From contig JALOQI010000043.1 of assembly GCA_025453435.1 (NCBI GenBank), forward strand, positions 1 through 5,445: 5,445 bases of DNA, written 5' to 3'. Made by a program: the position numbers and the translations under genes. The notes under the pieces are model-generated. The model searched no databases, had not been told where the DNA came from, and saw only the letters and a program-made list of their open reading frames with translations. Shown in pieces: positions 1 through 5,445 of the stretch (position 1 is its first letter; every line of letters begins with the position of its first letter). Origin of the DNA: Candidatus Omnitrophota bacterium. Lineage in GTDB: Bacteria > Omnitrophota > Koll11 > Gygaellales > Profunditerraquicolaceae.

Positions 1-1063
1 TTTTTGGGTCGTCGCGGGACAGGTCCATGTCCATGGATTTAGCCAGGGTCATGATACTGCTTTTGCCGCCCAGCTCAGACACAAGGATCCTTCGTTTATT
101 GCCTACAAGCCAGGGATCCACGTGCTCGTATGATGCTGTTTTTTTCATAACAGCATTGATATGCACTCCGCCCTTATGCGCAAAAGCTGAATCGCCCGTG
201 TACGGCTGATTCGATATATGGCGCATATTGCTGATCTCGCTGACAAAATAAGACAGTTCTGACAGGCGTTTGAGATTTGAGTCAGAGATACAATCGATGT
301 TCATCTTTATCTTAAGATTGGCAATAATAGGTATCAGGTCTGCGTTACCGCAGCGTTCGCCGTAGCCGTTAACAGTGCCCTGGACCATATTCGCCCCTGC
401 CTCAACCGCAAAAAGCGAATTAGCAACAGCCAGGCCTGCGTCATTGTGGCAGTGAATGCCGATATAAGCTTTTAATTTAGGTTTAATTTCCCGGATAATA
501 TGAGCTATTTCAAAAGGCAGAGCGCCGCCGTTTGTGTCGCAAAGGGTCAAATAAACAGCTCCTGCATCCTGCGCGGCAAGCAATGTCTGGAGCGCATATT
601 CGGGGTCATCTTTATACCCGTCGAAGAAATGTTCTGCGTCATAAAAGACTTCGACACCGCTGTCAACGAGGAATTTCACGCTGTCAGCGATCATTTTCAG
701 GTTTTCCGCGGGCGTGGTTTTAAGCACGTCTTTTACGTGCAAAAGCCAGGTTTTGCCGAAAATAGTCACGGTTTTTGCTTTTGAAGACACCAGCTCCTGC
801 AGGTTTTTGTCTTTTGCCGCAGGGATGCCTGCGCGCCTGGTAGAACCGAATGCGACAAGAACGCTGACCTTTAGTTTAGCCTTTGCCATTTTGGCGAAGA
901 ACTGCGCGTCCTTCGGATTAGAAGGCCAGCCTCCCTCGATATAGTGTATGCCCAGAGAATCGAGTTTTTCGGCGATGCGGATCTTGTCCTGGATGGAATA
1001 AGCGATCCCTTCACCCTGGCTGCCGTCTCGCAATGTGGTGTCGTAGATCTTCACGTTACGCAT
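1..1063 (-). CDS. cimA: Citramalate synthase (CimA-type), 3' end cut off by window
   Basis: This gene encodes a LeuA-like acyltransferase that would condense pyruvate with acetyl-CoA to (R)-citramalate, the first step of the threonine-independent route to isoleucine. The first 354 residues are visible and no stop occurs before the window edge. Seen: the TIM-barrel opening YDTTLRDGSQGEG (residues 7-19, catalytic Arg12 and metal-ligand Asp13), EGGWP (43-47), the metal-binding HCH pair (His204, His206) followed by NDAGLAVANS, the NGYGERCGN motif (232-240), and AHKGGVH with His296. The DGSQGEG and EGGWP motifs point to the CimA branch rather than 2-isopropylmalate or homocitrate synthase. Members are usually about 520 residues, so the C-terminal LeuA-type allosteric domain lies beyond the window. 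The ATG is 21 bases after the lysC stop and has an AAAAAAGGA ribosome site. One oddity is that EGGWP is followed directly by SNPKD, whereas from memory relatives have an extra Gly here. Confidence 0.9.
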   Translation of the reverse strand, partial: MRNVKIYDTTLRDGSQGEGIAYSIQDKIRIAEKLDSLGIHYIEGGWPSNPKDAQFFAKMAKAKLKVSVLVAFGSTRRAGIPAAKDKNLQELVSSKAKTVTIFGKTWLLHVKDVLKTTPAENLKMIADSVKFLVDSGVEVFYDAEHFFDGYKDDPEYALQTLLAAQDAGAVYLTLCDTNGGALPFEIAHIIREIKPKLKAYIGIHCHNDAGLAVANSLFAVEAGANMVQGTVNGYGERCGNADLIPIIANLKIKMNIDCISDSNLKRLSELSYFVSEISNMRHISNQPYTGDSAFAHKGGVHINAVMKKTASYEHVDPWLVGNKRRILVSELGGKSSIMTLAKSMDMDLSRDDPK

Positions 1064-1069
1064 AAAGCG

Positions 1070-1078
1070 TCCTTTTTT
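1070..1078 (-). promoter_or_regulatory. Ribosome binding site of cimA
   Basis: AAAAAAGGA on the minus strand lies six bases before the ATG at 1063, in the 21-base gap after lysC. It supports this start codon and independent initiation of cimA on the operon mRNA. Confidence 0.75.
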
Positions 1079-1084
1079 AAATTA

Positions 1085-1558
1085 TTATCCGAGGCCGAAA
1101 TTTTTGTGCAGGGATTTTACAGCGGTTTCGGCGAATTTTTTCTTGATTATGCATGAAATGCTGATGTCGGATGTCGAGATCATTTCTATATTGATCTTAT
1201 TCTCGGCCAGCGTGTCGAACATCTTTGCCGCAACGCCGGGGTGAGATTTCATGCCGATCCCGACAACTCCTACGCGCGCGATATCTTCGTCGAGGATAAT
1301 ATCTCCCGCTCCGATCCCGGCAGCTGCTTTTTTGGTCAGCTTCATGGCTTTATTCGCGTTAGTCTTGGCTATAGTAAATGAAATGTCGGTCTTGCGGGTG
1401 TGGCTGACGTTCTGGACTATCATGTCAACGCTTACCCCGCCCAGGGACAGGTCTTTAAAAAGTTTTGCCGCCACGCCGGGCTTGTCCGGCACGTCGCAGA
1501 CAGTCAATTTAGCTTCGGATCTATTAAGGGTAACGCCTGTAATAAGTGCATCTTCCAT
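1085..1558 (-). CDS. lysC: Predicted aspartokinase beta subunit from internal in-frame start
   Basis: A second translation product of the same frame is predicted to begin at Met248 of LysC and run to the common stop, giving 157 residues that contain only the two ACT domains. The start reads MEDALITGVTLNRSEAKL. From memory, the separately translated beta subunit of Corynebacterium glutamicum aspartokinase starts MEEAVLTGV at the equivalent place, and Bacillus lysC also makes overlapping alpha and beta chains. The ATG has a perfect Shine-Dalgarno sequence, stronger than that of the full-length start. The expected role is to pair with the regulatory part of the alpha chain in an alpha2beta2 enzyme and bind the inhibitory amino acids. 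The start signal is seen directly; production of the short chain is inferred. Confidence 0.75.
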   Translation of the reverse strand: MEDALITGVTLNRSEAKLTVCDVPDKPGVAAKLFKDLSLGGVSVDMIVQNVSHTRKTDISFTIAKTNANKAMKLTKKAAAGIGAGDIILDEDIARVGVVGIGMKSHPGVAAKMFDTLAENKINIEMISTSDISISCIIKKKFAETAVKSLHKNFGLG

Positions 1559-2299
1559 TCTGGTGACCTCCTTGAGTATCATTGTCCCCGTATTTTCAGA
1601 AAAAGACGATCTTACGTGAAGGGGCATATTGAATTTTTTTGCTACCTCGATGGAGCGCGGCTGCATGACCTGCGCGCCCAGCGACGCCATCTCGAGCATT
1701 TCGTCGAAAGTTATCTCTTTTATCTTTTTTGCTTTAGGCTCTATTCTAGGATCAGTGGTGTAAATGCCTTCCACGTCCGTATATATTTCGCATTCGTCCG
1801 CTGAAAGCGCTGTAGCAAGGGCTACTGCGGTAAGGTCTGAGCCTCCCCGGCCGAGAGTCGTAATATCCAGGTTGGCGTTTATACCCTGGAAGCCGGCGAC
1901 GATGACTATCTTGCCTTTTTTAAGCTGCTCGCGTATATTCGAAGCGTTTATTTTTGTTATGCGGGCTTTTGTGTGATTCCCGTCAGTCATTATGCCTACC
2001 TGGCCGCCGGTGAACGAAATAGCTTCTTCGCCGAGCTTATGGATCGCCATTGCCAGAAGCGCTATGGATATCTGTTCCCCTGTCGACATGAGCATATCCA
2101 TTTCCCGCTCTGAGGGCTCGGTTGTTATCTGGTTTGCAAGCTCAATAAGCTCGTCGGTTGTGTCGCCTAGCGCCGAAACCACTACTACAAGGCCATAGCC
2201 TTTCTTTTTATAGCTGACTACCCTGCGGGCAACGTTCTGGATCTTTTCCACATTCGCTACCGATGAACCTCCGAATTTCTGGACTATCAATTTACCCAT
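1085..2299 (-). CDS. lysC: Aspartate kinase, feedback-regulated, two ACT domains
   Basis: This enzyme phosphorylates L-aspartate with ATP to give 4-phospho-aspartate, the entry step for lysine, threonine and methionine (and diaminopimelate) in the cytoplasm. At 404 residues it has the usual length of single-function aspartokinases of the Bacillus/Corynebacterium type. Seen: the N-terminal kinase signature KFGGSSVA (8-15), VVSALGDTTDE (40-50), STGEQIS (72-78), TTLGRGGSDLTAVALA (147-162) and YTDVEGIYTTDPR (173-185). These are followed by two ACT regulatory domains, with DKPGVAA (272-278) and QNVS (296-299) in the first and KSHPGVAA (351-358) plus ISTSDISIS (374-382) in the second. This layout is typical of lysine- or lysine-plus-threonine-inhibited enzymes; the actual effector cannot be read from sequence. 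The ATG is preceded by ACGGAG at nine bases, 27 bases after pilZ. The stop is a tandem TAA TAA. An internal beta-subunit start is listed separately. Confidence 0.97.
   Translation of the reverse strand: MGKLIVQKFGGSSVANVEKIQNVARRVVSYKKKGYGLVVVVSALGDTTDELIELANQITTEPSEREMDMLMSTGEQISIALLAMAIHKLGEEAISFTGGQVGIMTDGNHTKARITKINASNIREQLKKGKIVIVAGFQGINANLDITTLGRGGSDLTAVALATALSADECEIYTDVEGIYTTDPRIEPKAKKIKEITFDEMLEMASLGAQVMQPRSIEVAKKFNMPLHVRSSFSENTGTMILKEVTRMEDALITGVTLNRSEAKLTVCDVPDKPGVAAKLFKDLSLGGVSVDMIVQNVSHTRKTDISFTIAKTNANKAMKLTKKAAAGIGAGDIILDEDIARVGVVGIGMKSHPGVAAKMFDTLAENKINIEMISTSDISISCIIKKKFAETAVKSLHKNFGLG
1566..1573 (-). promoter_or_regulatory. Perfect internal Shine-Dalgarno for the LysC beta start
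   Basis: AAGGAGGT on the minus strand matches the anti-Shine-Dalgarno end of 16S rRNA at eight of eight bases and stands seven bases before the in-frame ATG at 1558. It lies within codons for LKEV in the linker between the kinase domain and the first ACT domain. It is the best ribosome site in the window, although it is inside a gene. Confidence 0.85.
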
Positions 2300-2308
2300 T
2301 GCTTGTAA

Positions 2309-2314
2309 CTCCGT
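2309..2314 (-). promoter_or_regulatory. Ribosome binding site of full-length lysC
   Basis: ACGGAG (core GGAG) on the minus strand is nine bases before the ATG at 2299, in the 27-base gap after the PilZ gene. It is a moderate site that supports the chosen start, which is also where homology to the MxxxVxKFGG opening of aspartokinases begins. Confidence 0.65.
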
Positions 2315-2326
2315 TTGATGTGAAAG

Positions 2327-2722
2327 TTATCTTTCCCTTTGATATTCGACCCCGATTCTGTACTTGTTCTTCGATATCTCGCGGCAGTAGGCGACGCGTC
2401 CGAGCACGTTAGCAGCTTCTCCGTAATCGGCGAACGGGAACCTTATCAAAAGACGCACTGTCTTTTTTTCTACCGGCGAAGGGCTCAAAAAAGCAATGCC
2501 CGACATATTTATATCGTCAATTATGAAATCCGTATGAGATGCCATGTTCGGCGGTTCCGTTATGCGGCAGGTCATGCTTTTATCGTTGGGGATTTTTATC
2601 CTCCCCCATCTCCTGCGGCCTTCCGGGTTCTTTTTTTTCACAGCGCACAGCGCATATACGATCACTATCGGAGCCAATATAAGGATCAATATCAGGCCGT
2701 AGGGCATCATAAAGTCTTTCAT
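2327..2722 (-). CDS. Small membrane-anchored PilZ-domain protein
   Basis: This 131-residue protein has one strongly hydrophobic helix at about residues 8-28 (LILILILAPIVIVYALCAV), followed by a basic stretch KKKNPEGRRRWGR. This suggests an N-terminal membrane anchor with the rest in the cytoplasm. Residues 36-128 look like a PilZ domain. They include the RxxxR arginine motif (Arg37, Arg41) leading into IKIP, then DINMSGIAF (70-78) in the place of the second c-di-GMP motif [D/N]xSxxG, then beta-strand segments ending YRIGVEYQ. The Ser of that second motif appears replaced by Asn72, so c-di-GMP binding is plausible but not certain. The start directly abuts the stop of the mutase-like gene (TAAATG) and has a strong AAAGGAGG site, so it is cotranscribed with amino acid genes. 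Its role there is unknown. ATGs at codons 5 and 6 are possible but lack this spacing. Confidence 0.8.
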   Translation of the reverse strand: MKDFMMPYGLILILILAPIVIVYALCAVKKKNPEGRRRWGRIKIPNDKSMTCRITEPPNMASHTDFIIDDINMSGIAFLSPSPVEKKTVRLLIRFPFADYGEAANVLGRVAYCREISKNKYRIGVEYQRER

Positions 2723-3925
2723 TTATTGCGCCTCCTTTATAAGGAAATCTATGACCTTGTGTCCTTCAGGAAAAAAGATTTGCGAATTTTTGGCCTCTTT
2801 TTCGTTGAAACCCGCGAATCCTTTGCCTGTTATGCCTTTTCCGAAGATCCCGAAAAGTATGGTGTCCGCTGTGTGAGTGCGCAGGCTTACGGGAGTCGCA
2901 TGGTCGGGCATGACCAGGATCCTGTAATTTTCATGTTGTTTAAAAGCTTCGAGGATTTTGCCGACGACCAGCTGGTCGAATCTTTCGATAGCGGTTATTT
3001 TTTCGCGAAGATCCCCGTTATGGCCGGCTTCATCGGGCGCTTCCACGTGCACGAACACGAAATCATGGGTCTTTAGAGATTTTATAGCCGCATTAGCCTT
3101 GCCTTCATAATCGGTGTCATAATAGCCTGTTGCGCCCGGCACGTCGATTACATGCAGGCCCAGGATCTTGCCAAGGCCTTTAATCAGGTCAACCGCCGAA
3201 ATTACGCTTCCGGTCAGGCCGTATTTTTCCTGAAAATTGGGCATAAGCGGTTTTTTGCCCTGGCCCCACAGCCAGATCATGTTCGCGGGATTTTCATGCA
3301 GGTCAAGCCGCACCTGATTGATCTCCTGTTTCTCGAGAATAGGAACCGAGCGCTGCATCAGGTCTATAAGCGTATTATTTCCGTTCCCGCGCGGCAGATT
3401 CTTATCGATATCCTGGCCGAGTATGTCATGAGGCGCTTTGCATTCAACGTTTTGCAGGCCAGATAGAGTGCCTTCTTTTGCAAGCATCAGATGCCTGTAG
3501 CTGATGCCGGGATAAAATTTGAAATTCCCTTTGCCTAATTCTTTGTCGATCGCTTTTATGAGGATCGCTGCTTCCTTGGAGGTGATATGGCCTGCGCTGT
3601 AATCTTTCATCTTTCCTTCCGCTGTCGTGACCAGATTGCAGCGGAATGCAACGTCTTCAGGCCCGAGCTCAACACCCATGTTAGCTGCTTCAAGCGGGCC
3701 GCGTCCCGAATAATACTGCTTTGGGTCGCATCCCAGAATGGACATATTGGCAACGTCCGACGCCGGTGTCATCTTCTCGGGGATCGTGTTGGTCTGGCCC
3801 AGAATGCCGTGGCGGGCGATGAAGTCCATGTTAGGGGTTCGCGCGGCTTCAAGGGGCGTTCGGCCGCCGAGCTCTTCAACAGGATAATCCGCCATACCGT
3901 CGCCGACAAGGATGATATATTTCAT
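2723..3925 (-). CDS. ApgM-family phosphoglycerate mutase homologue, probable homoserine kinase
   Basis: This 400-residue alkaline-phosphatase-superfamily protein is of the archaeal-type cofactor-independent phosphoglycerate mutase group. Seen: the metal-binding opening VGDGMADYP (7-15, Asp9), SDVANMSILGCDP with the likely nucleophile Ser56, the Asp298/His302 metal pair in EAPDEAGHNGD, and MPDHATP (339-345, Asp341, His342) with His351 in RTHT. All expected catalytic residues are present and the length is normal. A subgroup of this family is described as a proposed homoserine kinase (TIGR02535) because it sits beside threonine genes, and here it lies between thrC and lysC with no GHMP-type thrB in view. 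The likely role is therefore homoserine to O-phosphohomoserine, the substrate of ThrC. This is inferred from context, and phosphoglycerate mutase activity remains the alternative. The start overlaps the coaB stop by four bases (ATGA), and I see no strong ribosome site before it, which suggests translational coupling. Confidence 0.88.
   Translation of the reverse strand: MKYIILVGDGMADYPVEELGGRTPLEAARTPNMDFIARHGILGQTNTIPEKMTPASDVANMSILGCDPKQYYSGRGPLEAANMGVELGPEDVAFRCNLVTTAEGKMKDYSAGHITSKEAAILIKAIDKELGKGNFKFYPGISYRHLMLAKEGTLSGLQNVECKAPHDILGQDIDKNLPRGNGNNTLIDLMQRSVPILEKQEINQVRLDLHENPANMIWLWGQGKKPLMPNFQEKYGLTGSVISAVDLIKGLGKILGLHVIDVPGATGYYDTDYEGKANAAIKSLKTHDFVFVHVEAPDEAGHNGDLREKITAIERFDQLVVGKILEAFKQHENYRILVMPDHATPVSLRTHTADTILFGIFGKGITGKGFAGFNEKEAKNSQIFFPEGHKVIDFLIKEAQ
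2731..2738 (-). promoter_or_regulatory. Ribosome binding site of the PilZ gene
   Basis: AAAGGAGG on the minus strand is eight bases before the ATG at 2722 and lies inside the last codons of the upstream mutase-like gene. It fixes the start of the PilZ protein and shows that the gene is under strong translational selection rather than being a chance frame. Confidence 0.8.
3922..3925 (-). other. ATGA stop-start overlap coupling coaB to the mutase-like gene
   Basis: The TGA stop of the CoaB-like gene (3924-3922) overlaps the ATG of the mutase-like gene (3925-3923). The bases upstream show no clear Shine-Dalgarno match, so ribosomes ending coaB probably reinitiate here. The overlap is seen directly; coupling is an inference. 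Confidence 0.7.
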
Positions 3926-4551
3926 ACGGATAAAAGTTTTATAAGCTTGCCTGCAAGATCTTTTTTCGACAAAATACTGCCGGAAACCGAATCCGGCGTC
4001 AGGATAAACGCATGGTACGAGCCGTTTATTACCGTGTTTGCCACAACAGCATCCAGGTCGGAAGATTTCAAAAGCTCCCGTGCGCTTTTTAAAAGCACGT
4101 TTTTTGTCGTCCTCGGATCGAATTTAAAGCCTATCGTATAAGAATTATGCGCGATTTTTTTTATGCGCTCTATAAGCTTGGGAGTGCGCACAAGCCGTAG
4201 GTTTAGGCTTTGCATATCGGATTTGATCTTTGTGTGCGTCGTCTGCGCAGGCCTGTAGTCTGAAACCGCAGCAGAATGGATTATAGCGTCATATTGGCCG
4301 AGCAGTTCGTGTTTGAGCAGCTTTTTAAGATCGTCAAAGAAATTGAAACGTATGACTTTTATTCTTGAGTGTTTGTGCGGATCAGCACCCGGGCCCAAAA
4401 GCAATGTGACCTTTGCGCCCATTTTTGCGAGCGACTGCGCAAGAAGCCTGCCTGTTTCGCCGCTTGCGGTGTTGGAGATCACCCTTACCGGGTCGATCGC
4501 TACCCACGTCGGGCCTGCTGTGATAAGTATGCGTTTATTTTTTAAAGCCAT
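3922..4551 (-). CDS. coaB: Stand-alone phosphopantothenate-cysteine ligase (CoaB-like)
   Basis: This 209-residue Rossmann-like protein matches the C-terminal (CoaB) half of the bifunctional Dfp/CoaBC enzyme, which joins 4'-phosphopantothenate to cysteine during coenzyme A synthesis. Seen: ITAGPT (10-15), the phosphate-contacting IDPVRVISNTASGETG (19-34, with conserved Asn27), SAAVSDYRP (93-101), the KIK lid motif (108-110, equivalent to the catalytic-lysine KIKK of E. coli), VVANTV (169-174) and a terminal SKKDLAGKLI (195-204). The flavin-dependent CoaC decarboxylase half is absent. The start MALKNKRILITAGPT is complete, so this is a genuine single-domain form, as in streptococci, and not a truncation. 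Variations such as GFKFDP where relatives have a GF-AE-type motif leave some doubt about exact substrate. It starts three bases after the thrC stop with only a weak ribosome site and overlaps the next gene by four bases. Confidence 0.82.
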   Translation of the reverse strand: MALKNKRILITAGPTWVAIDPVRVISNTASGETGRLLAQSLAKMGAKVTLLLGPGADPHKHSRIKVIRFNFFDDLKKLLKHELLGQYDAIIHSAAVSDYRPAQTTHTKIKSDMQSLNLRLVRTPKLIERIKKIAHNSYTIGFKFDPRTTKNVLLKSARELLKSSDLDAVVANTVINGSYHAFILTPDSVSGSILSKKDLAGKLIKLLSV

Positions 4552-4554
4552 GAT

Positions 4555-5445
4555 TTAATATCCGATCTCCGCCAGTATTGCCTTAATTTCAGGCTTTACG
4601 ACCTTGGGTTGTTTGATTGATTTAATCGCACGGTCAGGGTCTTTAAGGCCGTGGCCCGTGAGAATGCATACGATCTTAGTTTTGTCGGCTGTTTTATTCT
4701 TGTCGAAATATCCTTTTGAGGCCAACTTTTGTAGTCCGGCGATCGACGCGCAGGACGCAGGCTCAGCGAAAACGCCCTCTTTTACTGCCAGAAGCTTGTA
4801 TGATTCAAGTATCTCGTCGTCTGAAACGCAATCGATGAGGCCATTTGATTCATCACGCGCCGCGACAGCCTGCTTCCAGCTTGCGGGATTGCCGATGCGT
4901 ATAGCCGTGGCTATTGTTTCAGGGCATTCTACAGGGCAGCCTTTTACTATCGGAGCCGCGCCTTCTGCCTGGAATCCCAGCATCCTTGGCAATTTCCCGG
5001 ATTTTTTAAGGCCGTGGTACTCTTTGTAGCCTTTCCAATACGCTGTGATATTTCCGGCGTTGCCCACAGGCATTATCTGGAAATCAGGAGCGTCTTCAAG
5101 CGCTTCGATTATTTCAAAACTGCCTGTCTTCTGGCCTTCTATTCTGAATGGATTAATGGAGTTTACCATCTTTATCGGATACTTTTGGGTTATTTCTTTT
5201 ACAAGCGTCAGTGCTTCGTCGAAATTGCCGTCGATCTGCAGGACGATTGCGCCGTGGATCAATGCCTGGCTTAGCTTGCCGAGGGCAATATGGCCGTTTG
5301 GAATGAGAACTATACAGCGCATTCCCGCTTTTGCCGCATAAGCCGCAGCCGACGCAGATGTGTTGCCTGTAGACGCGCAGATGACAGCCTTTGAGCCTTC
5401 CTCGAGCGCTTTTGAGATAGCCATCGTCATGCCGCGGTCTTTGAA
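4555..5445 (-). CDS. thrC: Threonine synthase, 5' end cut off by window
   Basis: This PLP enzyme converts O-phospho-L-homoserine and water into L-threonine and phosphate, the last step of threonine synthesis. The visible 296 residues begin FKDRGM, so the PLP-binding lysine is the second visible codon (5440-5442). About 50-60 N-terminal residues lie outside the window. The ATG at 5430 is internal and not the start. Seen, numbered from the first visible residue: [11 protein letters not shown] (24-34), [13 protein letters not shown] (95-107), the PLP-phosphate loop PVGNAGN (126-132), EPASCAS (228-234) and the C-terminal [10 protein letters not shown]. These match the compact threonine synthase class of about 350 residues and separate it from threonine dehydratase or cysteine synthase. 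No stop or frameshift interrupts it. It is the most upstream gene seen, and the operon promoter must lie further to the right. Confidence 0.96.
   Translation of the reverse strand, partial: FKDRGMTMAISKALEEGSKAVICASTGNTSASAAAYAAKAGMRCIVLIPNGHIALGKLSQALIHGAIVLQIDGNFDEALTLVKEITQKYPIKMVNSINPFRIEGQKTGSFEIIEALEDAPDFQIMPVGNAGNITAYWKGYKEYHGLKKSGKLPRMLGFQAEGAAPIVKGCPVECPETIATAIRIGNPASWKQAVAARDESNGLIDCVSDDEILESYKLLAVKEGVFAEPASCASIAGLQKLASKGYFDKNKTADKTKIVCILTGHGLKDPDRAIKSIKQPKVVKPEIKAILAEIGY

Noticed and set aside
724..740. Perfect 6-bp inverted repeat GCACGT-CTTTT-ACGTGC
   Set aside because: It is within cimA codons, short, and has no U-run or regulatory context, so chance is the simplest explanation.
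1064..1084. Possible promoter, attenuator or riboswitch between lysC and cimA
   Set aside because: The gap is only 21 bases and is filled by a second stop codon and the ribosome site. A lysine riboswitch or leader would need far more room and would be expected upstream of the operon.
2300..2326. Possible separate lysC promoter or regulatory leader
   Set aside because: The gap is only 27 bases, contains the ribosome site, and shows no convincing -35/-10 pair within it.
2339..3076. A 245-codon open frame on the plus strand, with several other plus-strand frames of 60-180 codons
   Set aside because: It runs antisense across the PilZ and mutase-like genes, whose minus-strand products have clear family motifs. 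The plus-strand translations show no recognisable domain and have low-complexity composition expected of shadow frames.
4079..4106. Terminator-like inverted repeat (CGTGC...GCACG around GCTTTTTAAAAGC) followed by a run of T on the plus strand
   Set aside because: It lies inside the coaB coding frame and has the right orientation only for plus-strand transcription, where no gene exists. On the transcribed strand there is no T-run after it.
5428..5430. ATG at 5430 as the start of thrC
   Set aside because: The frame stays open to the window edge and the residues before it (FKDRG) are the conserved PLP-lysine motif, so this Met is internal and the true start is outside.

Overview
The window is a fully packed stretch of bacterial chromosome. 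All six protein genes lie on the minus strand and read from right to left, apparently as one operon. The longest gap between genes is 27 bases, and neither end of the operon is in view. Reading in the direction of transcription, the genes are: threonine synthase (thrC, 5' end cut off), a stand-alone phosphopantothenate-cysteine ligase domain (coaB-like), an archaeal-type cofactor-independent phosphoglycerate mutase homologue of the kind proposed to act as homoserine kinase, a small membrane-anchored PilZ-domain protein, aspartokinase (lysC), and a citramalate synthase (cimA, 3' end cut off).

Four of the six genes fit one theme, the aspartate family and branched-chain amino acids. LysC commits aspartate to the pathway. 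The phosphoglycerate-mutase-like protein may phosphorylate homoserine, and ThrC turns O-phosphohomoserine into threonine. CimA opens a threonine-independent route to isoleucine from pyruvate and acetyl-CoA. The CoaB-like protein belongs to coenzyme A synthesis, and the PilZ protein suggests cyclic-di-GMP signalling; these two are the unexpected members. Translation appears tightly linked: thrC and coaB are 3 bases apart, coaB and the mutase-like gene overlap by 4 bases (ATGA), and the mutase-like stop codon directly abuts the pilZ start. The spacing is 27 bases from pilZ to lysC and 21 from lysC to cimA.

The most notable non-standard signal is inside lysC. A perfect eight-base Shine-Dalgarno sequence sits seven bases before an in-frame ATG at codon 248, exactly where the beta (regulatory) subunit begins in alpha2beta2 aspartokinases. 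This predicts two products from one gene.

The organism is a bacterium with medium GC content and canonical Shine-Dalgarno sites. The use of a mutase-like protein near thrC and the gene mix recall uncultivated lineages such as Candidatus Omnitrophota or relatives. This is a tentative inference from general resemblance, not something the sequence proves. I saw no RNA genes, mobile elements, CRISPR arrays, promoters or convincing terminators. The plus strand carries only shadow reading frames.
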